This document shows positions 1 to 9,162 of a stretch of 64,000 bases of DNA, one piece after another. The notes below the pieces were generated by a model. It was not told the origin of the DNA, searched no databases, and saw only the letters and a list, made by a program, of their open reading frames with translations. The translations under genes and the position numbers were made by a program. Source of the stretch: Apium graveolens. Its lineage: Eukaryota; Streptophyta; Magnoliopsida; Apiales; Apiaceae. The stretch spans positions 62,001 through 126,000 of the forward strand of contig NW_027417502.1 of the NCBI RefSeq assembly GCF_009905375.1, given 5' to 3'. Positions within the stretch are counted from its first letter, which is position 1; each line of letters starts with the position of its first letter.

Positions 1-174
1 GTAAATAATCAACACATATACATTTGTTTTTTAACTAAAATCGATGTCTAATCGAGTATAGACATCGGGTATTCACCGATGTCTAGAATAGACATCACCG
101 ACGTCAACATCGGTTGGGAAACAGCATAGACATCGGCCAAAAAGCGATGTCTATGGATTTTTTTTCTTGTAGTG
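1..174. mobile_element. CACTA (En/Spm) DNA transposon, one terminus
   Basis: The stretch ends in TTCTTGTAGTG (about 164-174). Its reverse complement, CACTACAAGAA, is the characteristic CACTA terminal inverted repeat. Inside it the decamer tagacatcgg and its complement ccgatgtcta recur at least six times in both orientations between about 43 and 155. This matches the subterminal repeat clusters where CACTA transposase binds. The next three bases (tat, 175-177) would be one copy of the usual 3-bp target duplication. The rest of the element lies left of the window, so neither size nor coding content can be judged. Confidence 0.8.
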
Positions 175-214
175 TATATTTACATCAACAAAACCAATTA
201 AAACACCCCGCATT

Positions 215-457
215 AAATTATCTCCATTCCTGTGCATAATAGTCATCGTCTTACTGTATAATTCTCAGTCATTCCTGGGAAACTTCCAGGCAGTGCTAGA
301 TGTAGATGGTCAAGAACTACAAGCCGGTGCAAAGTACAAGATGCACAGGGTGGAGGATATGGCGGTGGCCTTGGCCTCTAGACGGGACAGACCCTTTTTA
401 TGCGTCGGAAGAGATCATGAACAAGCTAATGGCCTACCGGTAAGTGTTTACCAGTAA
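215..457 (+). pseudogene. Kunitz-type protease inhibitor fragment (leftmost copy)
   Basis: Reading from about 215 gives a hydrophobic signal-peptide-like stretch (LSPFLCIIVIVLL). It is followed by the Kunitz/STI N-terminal signature AVLDVDGQELQAGAKY and then ASRRDRP and HEQANGLPV, which match the family pattern VLDxDGxxLxxGxxY ... NGLPV. A TAA at 455-457 ends the frame after roughly 80 residues, whereas complete Kunitz inhibitors have about 200. No start codon lies just upstream. It is therefore a truncated relic. Of the copies here it keeps the cleanest frame: the NGLPV motif is in phase, unlike the copies at 4983, 20049 and 37567. Confidence 0.6.
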
Positions 458-1010
458 ACTAAAAAAATGGATGCCAATTTAAGTTTGTCTAATGATATGA
501 ATATTGTGTAGAACAATAGAAAGAACAAAAAAGACCCCCAAAATTTTCAGCCAGAACATGTCAGTGATGTTGTAGATATGCTAACTTCATCTTTGCTGGG
601 CCTTCCAAGTCCACCAACGTGCTGGAAATGATACTTGAAGCAATATGAGTTCTTGAAATAGAGCTATCTTAATAGCAACAGGGCCTTGCACTTTTTTTTT
701 CTGGGCATACACATTAAGCACCTAAAATTTACAGGTGTGACTTATTTTAATTGGCTTTGAATTTTTAATGATGATTGGCTTCTGCTTTTACAAAGTCTAC
801 ACTATTCAAAATGAACCAAATTTATAAATTTTAGTCATTGATAAATACTTTTTCTGTTCCTTTTTAGTTGTCAAATTTGATTTTCGAGTGGTCAAATTAA
901 CCAAATTTTAACGGAAGTTTATTAATATTTTTATAATTGAATAAAATAAAAAAATTATATAATTGAAAAAAATATTCAATCTACTTTAATATATAATTTT
1001 TAGTTTTTTA
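458..1010. repeat. Kunitz-fragment 3' flank, dispersed repeat
   Basis: Non-coding AT-rich sequence that closely matches the flank of the other Kunitz fragments (from 5223, 20289, 22740 and 37808) and, more distantly, 13243-13559. It holds shared landmarks such as gaccccCAAAATTTTCAGCC, a run of T and CTGGGCATACACATTAAGC. Similarity stops at 1010, where receptor-kinase sequence begins abruptly. The stretch with ggacaaatattttctccgtccc in related copies resembles MITE-type repeats, but no clear ends were found. Confidence 0.7.
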
Positions 1011-4000
1011 CCGGCGGTGGAGGTAATTCTGGTTCTTTTTCTTGTGATAAGTATGCTAAGTTTTCGATATATGGTTTCGGGATTAGAAGGGCTTGTAGTG
1101 GTAATAGTGTTGTGTTAAGTGGTAAGATTTCACCTGGTGTTGTTAAGTTAAGTGAGCTTAGGGAATGGCCTTTTAATGGGTTGAGTGGCGAAATTCCGGG
1201 GGGAATTTGGGGGATGGAGAAACTCGAGGTTCTTGATCTCGAGGGGAATTCGATTGGAGGGGTTTTGCCTAGTGATATTAAAGGGTTGAGGAATTTGAGG
1301 GTTCTTAATTTGGGGTTTAATGAGATTGCAGGGGAGATTCCGAGTTCGTTGTCGGGTTGTGGGGGATTACAAGTGTTGAATTTGGCAGGGAATCAGTTGA
1401 ATGGGACAATTCCGGTGTTTTTGGGAAAGTTTGGGGATTTGAGAGGGGTTTATTTGTTGTTTAATAGGCTTAGTCGACAGATTCCCCCTGAGATTGGATT
1501 TAGCTGTCGGAAACTTGAGCATTTGGAGCTTGCGAGTAATTATCTTGTCGGAGGGATACCTAGCAGTTTGGGTAATTGTAGCATGCTGCAGTCACTTTTG
1601 CTATATTCGAATATTCTAGAAGAGGTAATCCCTGTGGAACTTGGACAATTAAGTAAGCTTCAAGTGTTGAATGTTTCAAGGAATAGTTTGAGTGGAATGA
1701 TACCCCCTGAACTTGGAAAGTGTTCTGAGTTATCTGTTGTAGTGTTCTCAAACTTGTGGGATTCTCTTAGTGGTGGTGCTGAGTCGGAATCTGATCTGTT
1801 GCCGACTTCTGGTCATATGGAATTTAACTTTTTCAAGGAACAATTCCCACAGGAATTGTTACTCTTCCGAAGCTCAAGATATTATGGGCACCAAGAGCCA
1901 CTTTGGAAGGAAAACTTCCCAGTGATTGGGGTACTTGCAACAGCCTGGAAATGGTGAATTTGGCCGAAAATTATTTCATGGGAGAAATTCCTGTTGGTCT
2001 AACCAGATGCAAGGGCTTGTACTTTCTTGATTTGAGTTCAAATAGGCTGACAGGGGGCCTTGTCGGGAGTCTTCAAGTTCCTTGTATGACCCTGTTCGAT
2101 GTCAGCAGTAATTTTCTGTCTGGTTCTATGCCCTTGTTCAATTCTAGTGCTTGTCCTCTTATTCCTTCAATAAGCCATAAGCCTTTTGAACCCTACACTC
2201 CCTCAACCGCATATGTTTCATTTTTCGCATATGGAGCTCGAAATGCAACTTCAATTCCATCATTTGGAGATGTTGGTAATCTTGCAATCTTGCACAACTT
2301 CGGTGGCAACAACTTTACTGGTTGATTCTCTTCGGTACCAATTTCGCAAGAGAGATTAGGTTCACATACTGTTTATGCATTTCTAGCTGGCCAAAACAAG
2401 ATGAGTGGACCAATTCCGGGTGGATTATTTGGGAAGTGTGGAATGTTGAAGGGCTTTATTGTTAATGTCAGTGGAAATGAATTACCTGGTCAATTTCCTC
2501 CACAAATTGGTTCAATGTGCAGGTCTCTCATACATTTGGATACCTCTAGAAATCAGATTGCCGGAGCAATTCCTAATTTTGGAGGTTTGGTTTCTCTTGT
2601 TGCTTTAAATTTGAGTTGGAATCGGTTACAAGGTGCGGTTCCTGCCAGTCTTGGTCAGATCAGTAATCTTAAATCTATTTCTTTAGCCGGCAATAACCTT
2701 ACTGGCCCCTGTACCTGCGAGCTTATGGAAGCTGCAGTGTTTAGAAGTGCTTGATGTTTCTTCGAACTCTCTCTCTGGGGAGATTCCAGACACTGTTGTG
2801 CATTTGACCAACCTCACCACTCTGCTGCTTAACAACAATAAATTCTCTGGTCAGCTTCCCCCTGGTTTGGCAAATGTGACTACTCTTTCAGTGTTCAACG
2901 TGTCTTTTAATAACCTATCCGGGCCGGTCCCCCTAAATAGTAACTCAATTAAATGTAATGATCTCGTTGGGAACCTATATCTGCAGCCCTGCCGTGTGTA
3001 CTCTTTGTCAGGATCATCTTCAGATCAACAAGGAGGAAATTTCGAAAATGATGCTGCTTCCCCTTCTGTGAGCGAAAGCAGCAAAAGAGTAGCAATAATG
3101 GTTTCAATTCGATCGAGATTGCATCCATAACATCTGCATCAGCTATTGTATCAGTTTTGCTTGCTCTAATTGTCCTGTTCTTTTACACCCGAAAGTGGCA
3201 TCCAAAGACCAGGGTTGGTGGGTCTATCAGAAAGGAAGTTACTGTATTCACTGATATAGGGGTTCCTTTGTCCTTTGAGAATGTAGTGCGGGCCACAGGA
3301 AGTTTTAATGCAAGTAATTGCATAGGGAATGGCGGTTTTGGAGCAACCTACAAAGCTGAAATTTCCCCGGGCGTCTTGGTGGCTATAAAACGGCTTTCAG
3401 TTGGACGTTTCCAAGGAGTCCAGCAGTTTGATGCAGAAATCAAAACACTAGGCAGATTGCGCCATCCTAATCTCGTTACCCTAATTGGCTATCATGCAAG
3501 TGAGACAGAGATGTTTCTGATTTACAATTATTTACCTGGAGGTAATTTGGAGAAATTTATTCAGGAAAGATCTACAAGAGCAGTGGATTGGAGGATACTT
3601 CACAAGATTGCTTTGGACATAGCACTGGCGCTGGCATATCTGCATGATCAATGCGTGCCACGTGTTCTACATCGTGATGTAAAGCCTAGCAATATATTGT
3701 TGGATGAAGACTTCAATGCTTATTTGTCCGACTTTGGATTAGCTAGACTCCTTGGAACATCAGAGACCCATGCTACTACTGGCGTTGCTGGGACTTTTGG
3801 ATATGTAGCTCCCGAGTATGCAATGACTTGTCGTGTTTCTGACAAGGCTGATGTCTATAGTTATGGAGTGGTGCTACTTGAGTTAATTTCGGACAAAAAA
3901 GCCTTAGATCCCTCATTTTCTTCATATGGTAACGGTTTCAACATTGTTGCTTGGGCATGTATGCTTTTGCGGCAAGGACGTGCCAAAGAATTCTTCACAG

Positions 4001-4146
4001 CAGGATTATGGGATGCAGGTCCGCATGATGATCTGGTTGAAGTGTTACACCTGGCAGTTGTATGCACTGTCGAAACTTTGTCTACGAGGCCAACTATGAA
4101 GCAAGTTGTTCGGCGGCTGAAGCAACTTCAACCGGCGTCATGTTAG
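1011..4146 (+). pseudogene. RPK2/TOAD2-like LRR receptor kinase, 5'-truncated pseudogene (unit 1)
   Basis: Translation across frames gives the N-terminal cap residues before the first LRR (CDKYAKF, YGFGIRR), then LRRs of the xLxxNxLxGxIP type (about 1150-2940), a transmembrane segment ([17 protein letters not shown], about 3150-3200) and a complete Ser/Thr kinase domain (3250-4140). The kinase shows [12 protein letters not shown] (P-loop), VAIKRL (Lys), [20 protein letters not shown] and [20 protein letters not shown]. Sequence and layout fit RPK2 (about 1150 residues), a plasma-membrane receptor in meristem and anther signalling. The signal peptide and first residues are missing; homology begins at the 1010/1011 breakpoint. 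The frame is lost near 1837, stopped by TGA at 2323-2325, lost again near 2720-2735 and again near 3103. The same breaks appear in unit 2, so they are probably real. The kinase part is open from 3157. Confidence 0.88.
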
Positions 4147-4982
4147 CAAGATAGGAGCAACCAGCTGATGACATAGTGATTAGTAGGATCTAAGCACAGC
4201 CAGCAACTGTATGTTATAAATATCAATATAATCAGCTGATGGGCATATGTGAAGCAATTGTGTAGGCTTTTTATTTATTTATTTTTTTGGTTAATGAATG
4301 TTTGAAATTTTGAAATAATCATGTAGAGTTGTATTGTTTCATAATATCAGATTTAACTTGATCCGCAGTTATAGATTGTCCAACAAGCATATTACTTTTG
4401 TGCTTTTTTTTTTTTTGGTTCGTAGTTAGCTCGTGTTGTGAATAGCTTGGATTGATCATGATTGTGTCTTGGCTTGATTCGCCTCCAAATCAGTTGTACT
4501 AGCTTTTGGTTTTTGTAGGGGCATCTCACTGATTTGGAATCAGTCAAATACTGATATCTAGCTTCAGTTCTCTACTGATTAATGGAAGAAACAGCCGGGG
4601 ATGCTTTATTTTTGGTAAATTTGTTTGGATTATTACTATTTCTGGTAAATTTTTTGATTCAGTTTAGCACTCCTTGTGAATTCGCAGTGTTTGTGCATCC
4701 AGCTGTACAATATTTATCTGGAGTTGCCCCTCGTGTTGCTGTGTTCCCTGTGTTCCAGTCTTTAAACACTCTGAGCCTGATAAGTTTTCGTTATTGTTGC
4801 TCATTTGAATAGTTGGTACATTATTTATCTCGCTGAATGGAAATTATACTTGCATGCTCTGCAACTAAAGAGTTCAGCTCAACACTATGTATTCAGTTCT
4901 GATATATTACGGTATATTTCATCTAAGCTAAACGCACAAAGGAACTCAAGAAACACCATACCATATGTTTCCTCTGCTACCC
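4147..4982. other. Receptor-kinase 3' flank, no gene seen
   Basis: T-rich sequence downstream of the kinase stop, presumably its former 3' UTR and intergenic DNA. It includes T-runs near 4275 and 4405. A 76-codon open frame at 4582-4812 has no recognisable motif and is treated as chance. The same stretch recurs in units 2 and 3. Confidence 0.6.
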
Positions 4983-5222
4983 TAAAATTATCTCCATTCC
5001 TGTGCATAATAGTCATCGTCTTACTGTGTATTTCTCAGTCATTCCTCGGAAACTTCCAGGCAGTGCTAGATGTAGATGGTCAAGAACTACAAGCCGGTGC
5101 AAAGTACAAGATGTACAGGGTGGAGGAAATGGCGGTGGCCTCTAGACGGGACAGACCCTTTTTATGCGTCGCAAGAGGATCATGAACAAGCTAATGGCCT
5201 ACCGGTAAGTGTTTACCAGTAA
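4983..5222 (+). pseudogene. Kunitz-type protease inhibitor fragment (unit 1)
   Basis: Second copy of the fragment at 215-457: hydrophobic leader, AVLDVDGQELQAGAKYK, ASRRDRPFLC. Relative to the left copy it has an extra G near 5175, so the frame closes at 5185 just before the NGLPV-coding bases, and it lacks a 6-bp ttggcc duplication. A longer open frame reaches back to 4805 but has no family resemblance before about residue 60. It is truncated to about a third of a Kunitz protein and has no start codon of its own. Confidence 0.6.
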
Positions 5223-6533
5223 ACTAAAAAAATGGATGCCAATTTAAGTTTGTGTAATGATATGAATATTGTGTAGAAGAGTAGAAAGAACAAAAAAGAC
5301 TCCCAAAATTTTCAGCCAGAACATGTCAGTGATGTTGTAGATATGCTAACTTCATCTTTGCTGGGCCTTCCAAGTCCACCAACGTGCTGGAAATGATACT
5401 TGAAGCAATATGAGTTCTTGAAATAGAGCTATCTTAATAGCAACAGGGCCTTGCACTTTTTTTTTTCTGGGCATACACATTAAGCACCTAAAATATATAG
5501 GTGCGACTCATTTTAATTGTATTATAATTTTTAATGATGATTGACTCCTGCTTTTACATAGTCTACATTATTCAAAATGAACCATATTTATAAATTTTAG
5601 TACTTAGAATGAGCTCACTGGACAAATATTTTCTTCGTTGTCACATTTAATTCTGAACGGTCAAATTAACAAACTTTTAACGAAATTTTATTAATATTTT
5701 TATAATTGAATATAATAAAAAAGTTATATTATTGGAAAATATATTTAATCTCCTTTAATATATAATTTTTAGTTTTTTAAACTAATATAATAGTAATTTT
5801 TAATTTTTGATAAAAAAATAATATTTTAAACGATAAAATTCATTTTTGATAAAAATTGATTAATTTGAACGATAAAAAATTGTGGCAAATTAGTTGCCCT
5901 TAGATCTTTAATTGCAACTTACAAGGAGCTGCATAGTTTTCAGTTTTCACCGAGCATATTCTGTTGCATTACTTCTGCATGGTTGTGCTGTGCTCAATAA
6001 AAAGTTAAGTGCTTCTCATAAAATTTCTCATAAAATTTCTGCACACTGCTCCTTCCAATATCGAGGTGGCAACTAGGGGCTGGGCTTGAACTCGACTAAA
6101 AAAGTTTGGGTCCAGAACCGATCCTTAATTTTAAACTCAAATTTCGGCTCATAAAAATTTGATAGACTCGAGTTCATTTCAAAAACTCGAATCAATTTCA
6201 CCAAATATTGACAAAAACTTGAAATATGATCGATTAAATATATAAAATAAAACCAAAATATTGAACATTTACATAAAATATACTTATAATAAAAAAATTA
6301 AAAATAATTGAGGCTCGATCCTAGTCGAGTAATTTGAAAATCCTACTCGGCTCGTTAAAAAATTCTAATAGCTTGAGCAGCTCCTACCGTAAGTTGGTTG
6401 CGATTTGATTGCGGATCAAGATATTGGGTAGTTTGATTTTTATCCTTTAACCGAATCAAACCGCACAACGTACACCCTTATTTAAGCTCGACTTTATTAT
6501 TACAGAATTAATTTAAATATTTTAGTAGACTAG
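5223..6533. other. AT-rich intergenic block, no gene seen
   Basis: Continuation of the Kunitz flank. It carries the shared CTGGGCATACACATTAAGC landmark, long A/T runs and a stretch rich in ctcgaatcaat/gctcgagttc (about 6080-6370). No reading frame or RNA gene was recognised. Bases up to 5301 match the first duplicate block of unit 2 and bases from 5361 match the second, so the stretch is a recombinant. Confidence 0.6.
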
Positions 6534-6542
6534 CTCAAATAG

Positions 6543-6846
6543 GAAAAAATGACAAAAATAGCCGATTTTTGAAAAAAATTAACAAAAATAGCTATTCTGA
6601 AAAAAGCGGCCAATTTTGGCTGATTGAACACTCCACTGTCACTTGGGTATCCCAATTTGTATAAGATACTCCCCTGGTAGTTGGGTATTTCATATATTGA
6701 ATACTCCACTGCCAGTTGGGTATCTTATATAAAGTGGATACTCCACTAACAGTTGGGTATCCCATCGGCTAAAGTTGACCAACTTTTCAGAAATTGTTTA
6801 TTTTTGTCTATTTTATGTAAAAATAGGCTAAATTTGTCCTTCACCC
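6543..6846. mobile_element. Small non-autonomous Mutator-like element (304 bp)
   Basis: The element is bounded by a perfect 9-bp direct repeat, CTCAAATAG, at 6534-6542 and 6847-6855. That is the target-duplication length typical of Mutator-like elements. The ends form imperfect inverted repeats: the left end has GACAAAAATAGCC and the reverse complement of the right end has GACAAATTTAGCC. Inside are four repeats of roughly 35 bp, each containing a variant of actccactgNcagttgggtat (about 6630-6765). No coding capacity. Copies at 24080 and 41596 arose by the large tandem duplication, not by transposition. Confidence 0.65.
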
Positions 6847-6855
6847 CTCAAATAG

Positions 6856-7900
6856 CTCGTAACAATTTCACTCATTTACAAATCTAATACGACAACCAAC
6901 TAAAATTTTCCACTTAACTTTTCATCACGTGCTAATTACCTTGTGGACACTGCAAAAAATTGAAATTGTATTTTCAGCTTTGATAATATATTCTAGTCAT
7001 ATTAATTATTTATATTATGAAATTGGTATTAAAAAATATAGCGGTTTACAAGATTGTAAAAATATAATAATAATAATAATAATAATATAATTTTTAAATC
7101 AATGTCATATTTGTTCGAAACTAATCATATAAATTCTTAGTTATAATAATCGGATCTTAGACCTTTTATTCAAATATAGGTAATTATATTTCAATACAAA
7201 TCTAGCTATTCTCCCTTATTTACTAAAAATTTAAGGATCATAATATTTTTATGATCAGAACTAATTTACAAGAAGTAATCTATATTTTCTTATAGTTTCC
7301 TTATAATTTTTTTCTTTGTGAAAAATATAATATCAGACTAGGGGTGAGCAAGGGTGAAACCACTATAAAACATTAATTCTTAACAAACAAGAAAAGCCAT
7401 CCCACTATACTAGATCCACATTAAAAGAGCTGAAGATATATGATGATGTTCTTGATCAAGTGAAGTAAGAGTAAGACCTATTTGAAGATATATGCATGTT
7501 AATGAACTCGGCTGCAGTCACCTAGCAGGTCATAGACCTACCATGACAGGCACAAATAATATATGTATCATGCTCTCAGTAGCATAAGATAGTTAATATA
7601 ACATGCTGATATGAAGTCAATATATAGAACATTGTTATACAGGTGAGTCAGGAGACATAAGATAGTTATATAACACACATAAAATACCCATTGCACAAGT
7701 CATAAGATAGTCACAGCACAAATAAACATCTGATAATGACACAAATCCATGCCAACATACCAACATTCAAGTCACAAACTACATCACAAAGCATACCAAC
7801 ACTTGAGTCACAAAGTACACATTCTGATGGCCAAATGTTCAACAAATAAAACTCCATATGATAAGATACCTAATAGAAGAGTTCAAACAGACTTATTACT
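6856..7900. other. AT-rich intergenic, microsatellite and exon relic
   Basis: No gene seen. It contains an (AAT)n microsatellite at about 7063-7087 and a stretch where CATAAGATAGT recurs several times (about 7585-7710). A degraded piece of Ninja-like exon lies at 7493-7556 and is listed separately. The last part is the 3' side of the Ninja-like gene. Confidence 0.5.
7493..7556 (-). pseudogene. Degraded relic of Ninja-like last exon
   Basis: gcatgttaatgaactcggct followed by catgacaggcacaaa aligns with gcatgtttgatgaactcagc and catggcaggcacaaa of the intact last exon (about 8008-8060), with mismatches and a small indel. On the minus strand it would code a degraded ACHGR ... AAEFI motif. It is only about 65 bp with no open frame, so it is taken as an old partial duplication. 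The same relic sits near 22222, 25031, 39740 and 42545. Confidence 0.45.
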
Positions 7901-7918
7901 AGTTATGATGTGATGTGC

Positions 7919-9162
7919 TTAATAATGTGGATTGACCACTTCACCATCACCAACAACAGGCATGACTGTGATGTGTCTCTCCGGAAAGGCAACATCACCA
8001 CCACCTGCATGTTTGATGAACTCAGCTGGAGTCATGGAAAAAGCATGGCAGGCACAAAGGATACGAGTTTCCTCCTGGTTGTACTTGGACAGATACCCAT
8101 TTATCTTTCGGCCAGAGATGGTAGTATAAACATGTGGCATTTCTGAGACTTTCTTGAACTCTCTCCCATTAGCTCGGTTTTTGTCAGCTGATCCAATGTT
8201 TGCAGGGAATCCATGGCCTGTGATTTGTTTGTTCATTTAAATAGAATCATATAAATGAGAAAATTAATTTACAAAGATAAGAAGGCATTAACAGTGTAAA
8301 TGTCAAACTGGAGTTGGTGAGGTTCTTCTAAATGACAGAAGATGATACTTTCAATGTCAATTCCACAGATCAAATATTAGTGTAACAAACTCCTCATTTG
8401 TGTGCAGATATGGCATAATAAAGAACTAATTCGCGTAAACAAACCCTCTTTATATTTTTCATGATCTATTATAATTTACTGCAAAATGTATCTGCTTAAT
8501 TAATTTAGAGCACTAGCATTTTTCATCAATCTAAGATACGAAAAAAAACTTGATGTTCATGCTAAACATTTTTTGATACTGCCAGACTCCCAATTAAAAT
8601 ATCACACACACAAATAATTGGATACAAATGCGAGAAAAGTTGTCTCACAAGTACAAATAAGTGGCTAATTAATACGAAAAGGAATGTATGTTACCTTCAA
8701 TGATTTGATTTTGGAAGTAACTAATTGTTGAAGAGCCGCTGGAATGGAGTGACCTCCTGTTAGCATCCATAGGCGCCAATGATACCTCTTGTCTTCGGGT
8801 TTCCATTACCCTTGGGCCAGTTGGAAAGGAAGGCCGCATTTTTACCTCAACCGATCCATTTTCATTAAAAACAGCCGACCTCCTTTGGTGAGGGTTGATC
8901 AAATGAGAAGGTGCACCAGTTAGTTTATGATTTCTCTGTGGATCCACACCAAATCTTCCATTCAAAGAAAGGCTCAGACTTAAATCAATGTCTTCATTGA
9001 TTTCTTCAACTACAGCCTCCTTTCCTCTCATACTTGAACAAATAAAACACCAAGATAAATTTTATGAGTAATTATAAATGAATTGATATACAAATAGATG
9101 GAGTAACAAAAGTGATAGTAATACCTTGATGGGGATGCCAGGGGATTGATTGAATGAACCAT
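7919..9162 (-). CDS. Ninja/AFP-family transcriptional repressor-like gene, 3 exons (unit 1)
   Basis: A gene model assembled by eye: exon 1 9162-9125, intron 9124-9033 (GT...AG, 92 bp), exon 2 9032-8695, intron 8694-8218 (GT...AG, 477 bp), exon 3 8217-7919. All phases agree, giving 224 residues. The N-terminal part has an EAR-type motif (DLSLSLSLNGRFGVDP); the C-terminal part has the TIFY-binding domain signature of Ninja/AFP proteins (CACHAFSMTPAEFIKHAGG, then FPERHITV). Members of this family recruit TOPLESS corepressors to JAZ (jasmonate) or ABI5 (abscisic acid) complexes in the nucleus. The protein is shorter than typical family members (roughly 300-400 residues), and its middle basic region (METRRQEVSLAPMDANRR) only loosely follows the family pattern. 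Start chosen because ATG 9162 joins in frame; ATG 9031 is the alternative. Confidence 0.75.

Noticed and set aside
4582..4812. 76-codon plus-strand frame after the kinase (also 19648-19878)
   Set aside because: T-rich, no motif, lies in the former 3' flank; the frame is lost in unit 3 by one base.
5560..5900. Stowaway-like MITE in the Kunitz flank
   Set aside because: A weak ctccgtccc-like motif occurs in relatives, but no TA target duplication or inverted ends could be found.
7910..8146. Plus-strand frame over the Ninja-like last exon
   Set aside because: Shadow of the minus-strand exon that carries the recognisable domain.
8669..9031. Free-standing 120-residue minus-strand protein with the EAR motif
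   Set aside because: Its last 8 codons read into an intron; a GT donor at 8694 joins it in phase to the TIFY-binding exon, so it is an exon of a larger gene.
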